Shown piece by piece: positions 24,414-36,400 of a DNA stretch of 64,000 nucleotides. A program made the position numbers and the translations under genes. This stretch comes from Pohlia nutans. Its lineage: Eukaryota; Streptophyta; Bryopsida; Bryales; Mniaceae. Within the stretch, counting starts at the first letter, position 1, and each line of letters opens with the position of its first letter. The notes below the pieces were generated by a model that was not told where the DNA came from, did no database searches, and saw nothing but the letters and a program-made list of their open reading frames with translations. The stretch is taken from assembly GCA_022496805.1 (NCBI GenBank), contig CM040087.1, positions 29,908,253-29,972,252 on the forward strand. Reading direction: 5' to 3'.

Positions 24414-25378
24414 GAGCATTCCCACCCATGCACGCTAGGACTAAGAGCATCTCCACCCCTACTCTGAATTTTTGACTCGCGATTTGACATCTGGAGGGCC
24501 CCAAATATGAACAGTGGCTCGGAAAAAATAAGGTCCCGCACCGGGCCACGCGGTTTCCAGTCCCGGCCACCTGCCAGCTGCTATTTCGAGGGAATCTGCA
24601 GCACGAAGACCAGGGGTTAATTTTGGTCGGGAGCGGCCGTCGCGGTGGAGGTGGGGCATCCAGCTGTGACTTTGTCTAAAACCGGCGCAAATCTTTGTCT
24701 AAAACCGCGCACTTTGGGCTCTAGAAACAATCCAGGGACTCTGGAGGATGGCAAGACAACAAAGGAATTTGGCGAGGCCGCGACGTCCAGGCCGCTCCTC
24801 CGAGTCGCGGTGGGGCACAAAAATCCTCCCGGGCCCGCCACAGGCAATCACGGCCCTCCATTTGGAATAGGGGTGGAGATGCTCTAACCCTCTCAAATTA
24901 TTCATCTACATGTGAAGGGCCCTTGCACTCACACTCCCCCACCCTTGCACGCCCTTCACGTATCAAAAGTGCGCATCAAATAGTCAATGGACCAATCACA
25001 AGTAGAATGAGAGGAATAATCATCGAATAGTCAACTCAATAGTGATTTCAAGGCCCAATTTCTAAGAGCATGGCCACCCATGGCCTCAGAGGGTCTCCGA
25101 CCTCAAGAAGTGGATGAAAAGTTTCACGGGGCCTTTCAAAATGCTTTTTGACTCTGGATTCTAGCGTGTTAGAAATTGGGCCTTCAGAACACTATTTAGT
25201 TGACTATTCGATGATTATTCCTCCCATTCTACTTGTGATTGGTTCATTGACTATTTGATGCACACTTTTGATACGTTAAAGGGCGTGCAAGGGTGGGGGA
25301 GTGTGAGTGCAAGGGCCCTTCACATGTAGATGAATAATTTGAGAGGGTTAGTCCTAGCGTGCATGGGTGGGAATGCTC
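24414..25378. repeat. Palindromic element X (arms split by other elements)
   Basis: The left arm, 24414-24441 plus 24888-25063 (GAGCATTCCCACCCATGCAC...; ...AGTCAACTCAATAGTG...), is the reverse complement of 25168-25378 (...AGTTGACTATTCGATG...; ...CATGGGTGGGAATGCTC). The ends carry GAGCAT(T/C)(C/T)CC and are followed by TAA on the right, which resembles Tourist-like termini. Confidence 0.75.
24443..24887. mobile_element. Tourist-like MITE Y nested in element X
   Basis: Ends GAGCATCTCCACCCCTACTC and its reverse complement GGGGTGGAGATGCTC, flanked by TAA on both sides. GAGCATCTCC termini with a TAA/TTA duplication are a common plant PIF/Harbinger MITE signature. The interior is GC-rich and gives spurious open frames in all directions. 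Confidence 0.75.
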
Positions 25379-25482
25379 TAACACGCTAGAATCCAGAGTC
25401 AAGAAGCATTTTGAAAGGCCCCTTGAAACTTTTCATCCACTTCTTGAGGTCAGAGACCCTCTGAGGCCATGGGTGGCCATCA
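25066..25482. repeat. Palindromic element Z interlocked with X
   Basis: The left arm, 25066-25173 (GAGCATGGCCACCCATGGCC ... GGATTCTAGCGTGTTA), is the reverse complement of 25378-25482, with about five mismatches. The right arm of element X lies between the Z arms, while the left arm of Z lies between the X arms. Confidence 0.8.
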
Positions 25483-25735
25483 TCAGGAAATTGCAAAGGG
25501 ATTGATGCAATACTGCATCAATACGAACTTTCACACTTGACAGTATAAGATTGATGCAGTACTGAATCAATACTGTTGGCAGTACTGTAAGTGTACCAAT
25601 ATTGTTGGCAATGAGTACAGTATTGATATAGTATTGCTAACAGTATTGATGCAGTACTGCGTCAATCTTGTACTGTCAAGTGTGAAAATTAGTATTGCAT
25701 CAATCCCTTGCAATTTCCTGATGATGCTCTGATAC
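25479..25735. repeat. Palindromic element W inserted at the end of Z
   Basis: The inverted ends CATCAGGAAATTGCAAAGGG (25483-25502) and CCCTTGCAATTTCCTGATG (25705-25723) enclose short repeats of TGATGCA(A/G)TACTG. The expected end of Z (GGTGGCCAT...GCTC) is split around W, so W appears to be the younger insertion. Confidence 0.7.
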
Positions 25736-28075
25736 GCTTCGTGGAGAGCGGGCCCTGTGGAAGTTACTGTACAGTCTGTAGAGCGAGCATGTTGATCGAT
25801 AAGCTTCCTGTCCACCGGGCCGGTACTGTGTCTGTGAGTGCCGCCTCACTCGTCAGCGCTGCCACCCCTCACTCTGGCGGTGGCCTGACAGAATGGCCTG
25901 CAGACAAACAATGGAACTAACTCCCTTAACTTCCTCTAACGTATCTGGCGGTGCTTGGTTAATTGTTGGATTCCCCTACCGGTATTCTTGCATCATAAAA
26001 TGAGCATAAGAAGCACGCCCAGCAGTTGCTCATTGCGCATCAAATTCATGTCCAAGACGGTGTGTAAGAAGCTTCAACAACAAGCGTCGAATATGACTCA
26101 AATGAATTTCATGGATTAATTACATCATTGGTAGAAAAGGTGGCACTGCCGAGGGGAGGTGCCCAAACAAGTGGTGTGGAACCTGGCAGCACTTGGAACT
26201 GGGCATTGTCACCTTTTTCACTATTTGGACAACAAAATTCTAGCCATCGATTTAGATGAAGATTTTTCTTGTTAAATAGATGAAGCTAAAGACAATGAAA
26301 TTTTCATAGAGCATAATGTTTTTTGATATTTTGGAAACTTACCATTTTCCATTTGTAGATGGAAATAAGAAAAAAATTAAAATTAAAATTAAAAAAAAAT
26401 TATTGTAGAAATCATGCACGGTGTCATTCAATGAATGGCCAACACATTTCTTCTTGGCATAAGTTGTATTACCTCTAATTGAAGATGAATTTAAGGTTGT
26501 ACACAAAACAAACTTAAATTCTCTTTTCAAAGGTATATAAGTACTTCCTCAAGAATGTTAAGAAATTTTTGTACACAATGCTCTATTTACTATTTAGTAC
26601 CATTTTTTCAATACTATCGAAGTATAAAATGTCTTCAAATTGTATAAGCATTAAATGTGTTGTCATTAGATGATTTAGTTCTAAGTATTGATGTAGATAT
26701 AAATGATAGTTGATTTACAAGTAGAAATCCCCATTAGAGATGATATTTACATGTCACTTTGTTTGTATCCTTGATAATATAGATAATATGATACTCACAT
26801 TAATTCTGTTACTAATATATGTCCTTGATAACAAGTGGCATTTTGATATAATCTTTAAACACAATTTTCTATTTATGAGTGCTCAATTTTTTTTTGATGT
26901 CAAATTAGCATATGATACATTAAACATAATAAAGGGCATAGTTTTCACTACCCCAATCATTGTTATACATATACTGACGACTAGAAGTGATCATTCATTC
27001 ATTGTGAATCATTTGGAAATGGTTGCGTTCATCTTTTTAAAAAATATTACAGAAAATATATAATTTAGAAGTTCCTTTTATTAAAAAAAGATTTCACAAC
27101 ATTCTTGAACAACATAAAATCCCTTCCTATGTTCTTGGACAATTCTTTGATTATTTATGAGATTTTTTCAGTCAAATTTCAATAACAAAGAATGGCTATG
27201 ACCTAATGGTCCATTTAAAAAAAATTGAGATGATTGTGGAGGACATTTAAGCCTTTTTTTATTGGGATTTAAAATGACTTTTAACATCATTCAATTATGT
27301 CATTCATCAAAGCTCTCTTGTTGAAAGCTCATTATTCAATAGCTAAACAAATGGTTTTCTTGGCCGTTGATCATGTTTTAGTGGCATGTGGATTTCTACA
27401 TCTTTTTCACCTTTTCTTCATAATTGCACTAGGTACTAGTGGCACACCTTCAACTATTATAATTATCTTGGAATATTAAATCTGACGTGTCTTTAATGAC
27501 TAAATGTCAATTGTCACTTATTTACAATGACTCAAAATTACAATTTCAGTCACTATGAATAAGTCACAATGAACAAGTCACTATGAACAAGTCACTCTTG
27601 ACATGGTAATTTTTTGAAATTTTTGTGTTCTTCAAATCTATGACCTCGTTTTAGCAAGACCAATTTTGAACTAAAGTCAATGCAATTTTGGCTTGGTCAA
27701 AATTTCACATACTTATACGTTTGTAATTTTAGAGAAGTATGTACTCTTATAACACCAAATCCAACCGTTGGATTAGGACAATAACTTGATGAAATATTTC
27801 TAAAAAATGTTTCACCGTGAAGAGGATCATGAGGAAGGAGATATGAATGAAAAAAAATCATCTATCAACCCCACGGGGTTGGTTGGGCCTTTAAGGGCTA
27901 TTTTATGAAAATGAAAGGATTTCAAATAATCTTATTTAAAGAAATTGATTTTTTTATATGAGATCATACACAAAAGGAAAATTTCATTCAAGTCAATTCT
28001 CACCACACAATATGAAGTTCACAATTGGTAAACAAGCTTGTATGTGAGAATTTGTCTAAAAATCCAACAAATTCT
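25736..28075. other. AT-rich intergenic DNA
   Basis: No gene. 26125-26232 holds a decayed CACTA-like MITE (GGTAGAAAAGGTGGCACTGCCGAG on the left, GTCACCTTTTTCACTA on the right), related to 29172 and 47530. The rest is simple AT-rich sequence. Confidence 0.45.
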
Positions 28076-28939
28076 TTAACTCCTAACCGTCCAACCATGC
28101 ATATTTTGGGATTTCTCTAAATCCCCTGGTGGTCTTCAATGAATGGGGACAAAAGTGCCCCTATTTTTGTCCTTGTCAGGGCACACTTTAAAAAACAACC
28201 CCCTCCTTCAATGGTTTTTTATTCCCAAATAGGTTCCCATAGGATAACTTCAGGCCGTAGGCCCCAAATTTGCAAAAACAATTGCCAAAAAAAGCACCGA
28301 AGGTGCCCAAAATGGAAATTTCAGAAAAGGGGGGGGGGGCGTGAACAATAGCCCGCATTGAAGACCACCGGGGATATAGAGATGGGGCATATTTTGCATG
28401 ATGTACAGATCTGAAGTCCGTTTTCTCATCTATCATGCACTTCTTGCAGTGTGGATTTTTTATTGAAACTTTTATGTGAAGTCGGCTCCGTCCATGTGTA
28501 ATCCAATTAGAAAGGGGATGATTTGTGAAAATTTTATGCCTCATTTCATGTTGTAGTGTTCCACTCAAAATTTCAAAGCTTTTAGTCTAAAAGTGCTCTT
28601 GAAAAAGTCAACTAGTAAAATTAAGCAACCAAAAATCCTCCAAAAATCACTACACTTAGAGTATTACATTTCAATCCATCACAACAAATTTTATTATTAG
28701 ATTGTCAATATCTTATTTGTAATCATATAACAAAATATTGATAAATTTTAAGTTTGAAATTTAATACACAAATATTGGTGATAGCAATCGCAAATCTAAC
28801 CATGTGGATAGAATCTAAAATGCATAATGTACAACTTTTATTTATTCATCAACTTGAAAATATCCCTCTTAGTTGCATTTTATAATGCATTTTTGAAAAA
28901 CTGCCAAATCTAAAAAGAGTAAGAACGTTTAGGGATTAA
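28076..28939 (+). mobile_element. TTAA MITE, family B, with a nested insertion
   Basis: Family B, starting TTAA-CTCCTAACCGTCCAACC and ending CGTTTAGGGA-TTAA. It is interrupted at 28109-28386 by another MITE. Sequence on either side of the insertion is continuous with other B copies. Confidence 0.8.
28109..28386. mobile_element. Mutator-like MITE (278 bp, 10-bp duplication)
   Basis: The inverted ends (GATTTCTCTAAATCCCC(T)GGTGGTCTTCAATG and its counterpart CATTGAAGACCACCGGGGAT) extend over ~30 bases. The flanking sequence GCATATTTTG is present on both sides (28099-28108 and 28387-28396), while the other B copies have it once. A 9-10-bp duplication with long terminal repeats is the Mutator-like pattern. 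A G-run lies near 28330. Confidence 0.8.
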
Positions 28940-29865
28940 GTGCTAAATTTCTAATTCAATTCTAAAACTCTATTTTTAATTACAAGAACAAACAATCAAA
29001 ACAAGTCAGTTAATCTCAAAGTTTACAAATAATGTCTCATATACTAATTATCCACAAACACTAATAGTCATAATTAGTGTAGTGGTAAAATCTTCTTCTC
29101 CAAAAGACTTGAGAAAAACCAATCATGTTGCTACAAGGGACCCTCCACAATTGTTCAAGAATGTTATGCCACCACTAAAAAAGGTGGCACTGCCGAGGGA
29201 GATGTACAGACAAGTAGTACCCAATTCCACGCATGCACAGTGATTTTGCCTAGGCATGTTGTTGGGGAGTGCTACCTTGGTGAAGTAAGTTGTACAAACT
29301 AGCAAGAGTTGCATGTTGATAACGTGATGTATGTCAATATGCTAATTTCTTGTACGACAAGAGGTGTCGTATTTTGTGCAATGTTTTGAGTGCAGGAGTA
29401 GTCAACGTTTTATCCAGTACGTCAACAAATGGCAAGTATGGATAGTGCGATAAGCATCCAAGAAACGTGTCGTATGACACTTGAAGTCGTATACAAGACT
29501 CCTACGCCGAAAAGGCATGCCTACGAGTACAATGGCTACAAAATCTTGGCGCATCCAAACCAAGTATCTCTTTCAACATCAATCAACCATCTGGAATTGT
29601 GTGGCTCATAATGACCTGTGCATGCATTGCCCTGCCTTAGCAAACGTACTGTACCAAAGCATATTGGTCAGAAACTCTGCAGCTTTACTGTAAACTGACG
29701 CGATCTAGTGCATGGCATCATTCCACTTCACCTGCAATTGTGAAACTTTTCCAAATACGACCAACATCTCATTCACATAAGAGCAAAAAAATTAGGTAAG
29801 TTTCTCGACACCTGAAATCTGCAACACAAAAAGGCTCCAACACTAGTTTGTAAGTTCAGATCATC

Positions 29866-30092
29866 TTAACCCCTAAACGACCAAGGATTCATGGATTTAA
29901 ATGACAAATTCAACTGATCATATTGTAAAAAACATAATTCAAACAAGACCAAGTTTTATATCACCGGAATCAGTGAAGAACATTGCATGTCTTGATCAAA
30001 CAACAAATACATTTGAACAAAAGGATGTCCACTCAAAATTGATAAAAAAAACACAAGGCCCAATTTAGGCTTCTTGGTCCTTTAGGGGTTTG
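29866..30092 (+). mobile_element. TTAA MITE, family A
   Basis: Starts TTAACCCCTAAACGACCAAG and ends TTGGTCCTTTAGGGG followed by a decayed TTTG in place of TTAA. Confidence 0.75.
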
Positions 30093-30230
30093 TAAAAAAG
30101 GGTTTCAACACAGTAAACACGGTGATGAACTGCCACGCGGTCTTATTATTACAAGAGGTCACCTCTTATTGTGCATGTGAACCAAGTGTAGAAATCACGA
30201 AAATCAAAAGCCATCATCTCCTACATGAAT

Positions 30231-30233
30231 AAC

Positions 30234-30311
<78 letters not shown>
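30231..30311. repeat. (AAT)n microsatellite
   Basis: About 27 uninterrupted ATA/AAT units. Confidence 0.95.
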
Positions 30312-30313
<2 letters not shown>

Positions 30314-30470
30314 CTCAGCATCATGAACCATTACTGACTCCTCCGCATACCAACCTACAAAATACAGGCCTGTGAGCGCTCCTAATCAGGGTTATTTCCC
30401 AAGGCCACCAGATAAATGATTAATATACAATTCCGTGTGGAGGTGAAAACATGCATGGACCAGAAGCTTG

Positions 30471-33400
30471 TTATTGGAAGGGGTGGAAATGATGTGTCAG
30501 CTCCTCAGGACGGCATCGCTGGCCGGCCGGCAGAGCAAACTTAAGCACTGCTTCTTTGACCATCTTGTTGGACACTTGCGGATGCAGGATGTGCCCCAGC
30601 AGCTCCACACCCTCCACAAGCCTTGGCCCTGGAAAGCTGAAGCACGAGTGATCGCATATGTAGACTTCCCTCCTCTCCACTGCAGGTATGGACCAAAAGT
30701 CGGGAATGCGGCCGAGAATCTCCATCTGCACAAGTTTATATATGTGACTCAGTAACAAGCGGCTAGTCGCAAAGTCTCTGCCTTAGTATTTACCCCAAAT
30801 TTATTTTTACAGCTTCTTTTTACTGTTTGGGCACGTAACTCCTGGTAACTCCTCAAAAACGAAGCGTTTCCGTAGTCTCTCCCCTGGAAGGGCAGAGACA
30901 ATAAACTTTATATAGAATCAGAAGTTTATATATGTAAATAATCTCAGTCAGTAATGAATTGAGATTCAACCAGCACACATTTGTCATTTACATGGTCAAC
31001 ACAGACTCTGATGCTTGCAAGTTCAGGATTAAAATACCACACAAAACGAAAAAAATCCATTGCAAACAGATTTTACTTCTCCAGTAATCTCAAGCTAAAA
31101 TTAGAAAGTCCACTTTGAAAGCTATTAATCGATTATAGTAACTTCCAAAATATCTCTATCGTCGAAACAGTTGACGACATGATTTCTTCTTTCTATTGGT
31201 ACATTTTGTTACTTAACCCCTAAAGGAAAAAGGATTCACGGTTTCAAAATGACAAATTCAATCCATCATATTGTGAAAAATAGAATTCAGATGGAACAAG
31301 ATTTTATATCATCGGAATCCGTGAAGAATATTGTATGTGTTGGACAAGAAACAATTAATTTGAACAAGAGGAAAGTCCACATAGGACCTACTCAAAACTG
31401 CTAAGAAAAAACATGAGGCCCAATTGGGGCTTCTTCTTCCTTTAGGGGTTAATGATTAAAAACCATCGTGAATGTCTCCCAAGCAGTACTTCGTTTTACA
31501 AAGTGATCTGCCTGCTACGACTTGTTATGAATTTGAGGGAAAGGTTTGTTCCAAAATAGCAGCATATAAAACACTTTATCTGCATTGATTATAGGCTTTT
31601 CAGGTAAAGTGAGAGATCGTAGATGATATTCAGAAACAAGGAAAAATGTACCTCTGCCAAGCTCCGATCCAGGCTGGACCAGCGTGGGGCTAGAATGAGA
31701 ACTTCTGGAGCATAAGCTGTAAGGCGCTGAAAATGCAACGTTTCTGGCGGACACCCGGGTTTTTGCAGCCCTTCAGAACCCCCAGCCAGCGTCACCATTT
31801 CGAACGCCCAATGTCCTCCCAATTGTAGCGGATCCATGCCTTGAAGTAGCAGAACCCGAGGTCTGTCTTGAGTGGCTACTGAAGCCGCTACGCGCCGCAG
31901 CCGAGCTCGAAGTGAGTCAACAAGCAAGCATGCTTCAGAGTAGAGGCCTACAGCTTCTCCCAAAGTCATTATTGAAGCTAAAGTATCAGTTACCTGCATC
32001 GTCAACAAAACACAGTTACAATCCATGAGCTGCTGTTTTTTAACCCCTAGAGGACCAGGGATTCATGGTTTTGAAATGACAAATGCAATCGATTGTATTG
32101 TGAAAAACATAATTCAGATGGGACCAAATTTTATATCACTGGAATCAGTGAAGAAACATTGCATGTGTTGGTCAGAAAACAAATAAATTTGAACAAAAGG
32201 AAGTCCTCATGAGACCTACTCAAAACTGCTAAATAAAACATGAGGCTGAATTCAGGCTTCTTGGTCCTTTAGGGGTTAAAAACAGCTTCAAGAGCTGCAC
32301 CACCAGAAAGTATCCAGAATCCAGAAAACATGAAAATTGATGTGGTTTCCAGCAAAAAGGACGGCAAGCTTGTAAGGCACGGTTTGAGAGTAACGCTGCA
32401 TTGTGGTTACTTACCGTTTTAGGGCCGAGAGTGACCAATTTGGTGATGTTCTTGCTAACTACTCCAGCCTTCGCTATCATGGAAGTCAGCGAAGTGTCAT
32501 GCATATCGCATTGTTCACAAGTATCCTGGAGTCAAAACGGTACCGTCATTGTTAAACAGAATTGGTGCAGGCTGCATATTATATGAGGCCATGAAAGCAA
32601 GAGCTCGTCGTTAGAATGTTAGTGAATCAGGTCCATCAGCAATCCCTACCTGAGATATAATAAGATCAGGTTTCGCTTTACTCAACCATGATACATCCAA
32701 CCGGCAATAGCTCTCCTTCTTGGCTGCTAGAGCTTTCATCTGTAAGAAAAAAAAATCTTGACAGTGAGCGAAAGACATATCATCTACTCCACCGCAGGAA
32801 CTAAAACAACTGATGAGACTTGTCCAAAATTAACAGGGCTTCGGGACTAAACAGAATCATAAATTCAACGAATTAAGTATGTGCTAAGATAGAAAGGACA
32901 AACTCTCATGAAAAACAAAGAAATTTTATATTTTCCCAAACGTTTTGTCACTAGGTTGATCTGGCAAACTGGGATTCCGTTCCCTTAAAAACAAAAGTGA
33001 CACCTATGAAAGTACCCAACGGTTACCTGTGAACTTGAATATACACAATTCAGATACTCACCGCAAAGTCCACGTTCTTGCTAGACATAGAAGCGATATC
33101 CACTTTACTCGAACATACCTGATGAGGACGAGGAACGAAAACAAGGATTAAAATCAACAATAAACTGATCCAAAGAAGCATCACATGATTAATCACTTCT
33201 AAATGAATCCATGAAAGGTCTATAGCATGCAAAACTTACAACGTGTCGTTTTGTTTTGACCCCAGGCGGCCTATCACACATATCCGTTATTGCTATTAGT
33301 CGATCTCCTGCACCTGAAGCCACCAACCACAACCACATATGACATTCAACAGCAGCATACAACATTAATATAACTGTTTAACCAAGTACTCTTTCTCAAC

Positions 33401-36400
33401 AAATGCAAACAACACAAGAAAAAAAAACCAAAAAAACAAAAAAAACCTTCAGGTTGCTGCTGAACAGAGAAAGACGTGAGCTTACCAATCTCTATTAGAA
33501 TTTCTGTGGCGGAAGGCAGTAACGAAACTATCCGCTCTGGCAACCGTTTCCCATTGAGAGGTTTTCCATTCCTACTTGATAGTTGTTGTTGCCGACTATC
33601 TAATGAATACTTTTGACCATTGCGGGGCCTTTCTAAAGTTAGACGACTGCCAGTAGTATCTCTATCGCCAACTATTCTAGTGTCATCCTTGACGCCACGC
33701 ACTGCACTACTTGTTACGACTCTCATGGACGGTAACCCAGAGCTATTATTATAAGATACAGTTTCAGATTTACCCGTGTGACTAGAGGGCCTCATTCTGG
33801 TAGTGGTTTCAGGCTGAATATGATCTGAATATTCACTAAAACTATTACCTCTCTGGTGCCCACGGTGGTGTCCATTGCACTGACTCTCGCCAGCATTACC
33901 CCAGACTTCTGATTCAGACCTCACTAACCTGTGATTATTACTACCTCCCATATCAAAAGACTCGGACCGCCGGATTTGAGATGCTTGAGGCCCTTCAAAC
34001 ATAGCATCAGAAAAGGCTCTCGGAGATAAAGACCTCACTCTCTCAAACACCCGGGTATGGGAGCCCTCCTCTTGCGCAGCCAGCAGAACTCTCGATAATG
34101 GTTGAGACTTTCCTGGAGTATCAATCTCGGTTAGTGTGATACTAGAATGATAAGGCACGAGCTCCTGCGAATCTTCCCCCAGAGCTGCCGCTACCGCGGC
34201 CGCAGCCGCTGCCCCTGCGGCAGCCGCAGCTACCGGCCCGGCACCCGCCACAGCTGACGCTGACGCAGCCGCAACAGCAGCTGCTTTCGTGGTATTTGTT
34301 CTGCAACAACGAGAGAATGAGCTTTCAGTAACCATCCAAAGCATAATTACTATCCAATATCTTGTAAGGCCAAAACACAAGGAAAGCAGGGGCGTTTACT
34401 GTGTAGTAAAATGATCAATTTTCTATGTGTTAATGTAGTAAAATGATTGATTTACATGCTCCATACGGTAAAACATGCTATAAAGAGGGTACTTTTACGA
34501 CATAGTTAACCCCTAAAGGACCAAGAAGCCCGAATTGAACCTCGTGTTTTTTTTAGCATTTTTGAGTAAGAATATGGAGTTCCTTTTGTTCAGAATTATT
34601 GTTTCTGGACCAACACATATAATGATTGTTCTTCACTGATTCCAGTGATATGAAAATTTGGTCCAATCTTAATTATATATTACACAATATGATCAATTGA
34701 ATTTGTCATTTTAAAACCATGAATCCTTGGTCCTTTAGGGGTTAAAAGTCCCTATTGACCTTGTGAAATACTTCAACATGATGCAAGCAACGATTTGAAT
34801 CATTGTCATGCGTCACAAACATAAGTTCAAGATCACACTTTGTATTTGACAAAAAGGTCTTTCAAATGTAACAATAAATACGATACACCATATTTTTGTC
34901 AATTTCAGATTTTAATAAACGAACTAAAAGATGTGCGAGGAGCGCCTAGAATTTGAGAATAACGATGACAATGTTACCTGCAGCACTCCACAAAAGCAGG
35001 TGCAACGGTGGGATTGCTGCCAAAATGTAGGTGTACAAAGCTCGCCATGGCATTTCCCTGCATGAAACCTTCGAGTTCTTCTCGTGCTTCGTCATAATCA
35101 ATTTTCATCGTCAACCTGGTCATTGTTCACCAACGTCAAGAACGACCTAGACAACATGTGGAAGTTCGAGAAGATCATTCAACAGAATCATACCCACTTT
35201 GAAAGCTAATAGTCGGTTATAGCACCTTCCAAAACATATTTGAATCATTTTAAAATGTAGGGAATGATTTCTTCTTTCTATTGGTACATTTTGTTGCCTT
35301 CTTAAATGATTCATTGTTATGGAAGCGGGCACTTTAACCATTTGGGCACTTAGAGGTTAACTAGTTCAAATTCACCAATTTCATAATCCTGGCATAGCAG
35401 TGCCAGAGAGAATTGACTCACCCTCTAGGGCAATCAGTGACGTGGTTGCCTGGAGGGTAAAAGATCTCACTGGAGTGGTAAACTTGTCCTCGAATTTCAC
35501 CGACGATTGCTGGAAAGAGTACACAGTCGTTCCGAGGTGTCACCTGCCACCACCCATGATGTAATTGAGTTAACCAAAAAGAAGCCCATCTAACCTCCCT
35601 TTTGGCTCTACTTCTAACCTCTTTTTTGAGCTATACTTGGGTTGAATAGGGTCGTGTCATAGATTGTCCCCTTGTGGGCCATGGGCTTGGAGCTTTGGTA
35701 GAAGGTGTGGGAGTCATTGCGAGGTGTGAAGAATAATGACAATGGCTTGTTTTAGATTGTCTCCCAACTCATCATGAACTAGTTTTTGGTCTATTTATAT
35801 TTCAATATGAATTCAACACGAGTTTGCTAAAACTTTCCTCTTTGAGCTGACTTTTCAGTTAACTCTATTGTCTATGAAAAAGGGATGTCCCAACGGATCT
35901 TTGAAAAACGAATGGAGAGACTAACAATATGAACGAAGGACGTAATATGAACAAAAAGTAGGAGTGTTCTTAACCACCTAGAGAGGGTTAGCGTTCTGGC
36001 GCAGTATCTATGCAAAAGAACCATGACTTTGAAAACACAGTTTTTGCAGCATTACAATAAAAACAGAGGGCAGTAGAAAACCTTCGCAATCATGACTATC
36101 ACACAACTATTCATTATAGGACATCAACAGCTAAACATACATGAAAAAACTTGACTCACCTTCACATAGCCTTCATGCTTGACTGGTTGAGTGCGGGTGG
36201 CAAATGGAAATACCCCACACATTGGAAAAACCTCCTCATCGGAGCCCTGCTTGTCAGCACCAAACCAATAAGAACCTAACAAACTCATAAATGAACAAAC
36301 TACCCGAGGATGAAAACGAAACAGCTACATGGGACAACAAAGCGCTGTCCCAAATAATGCGAGGTAACAGCAAATTCCATGCAGTTAATATTGTGAAAAG

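Larger units (their letters stand above)
28940..30470. other. Downstream flank of the CbiA-BtuF gene with MITEs
   Basis: 29172 onward holds a CACTA-like fragment (CACTAAAAAAGGTGGCACTG...) without a clear right end. 29866-30092 is a family A TTAA MITE. 30231-30311 is an (AAT)n microsatellite. No gene. The 3' UTR of the gene ending at 30471 probably lies in its right part. Confidence 0.5.

Noticed and set aside
24227..24905. Overlapping GC-rich open frames on both strands
   Set aside because: They lie mainly inside the Tourist-like MITE Y and have no shared coding signature.
28139..28568. Open frames on both strands around the G-run
   Set aside because: They cross the border between a Mutator-like MITE and a family B MITE; no homology expected.
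30231..30311. Regular repeats that might suggest a CRISPR array
   Set aside because: It is a plain (AAT)n microsatellite. No direct repeat with unique spacers exists in the window.
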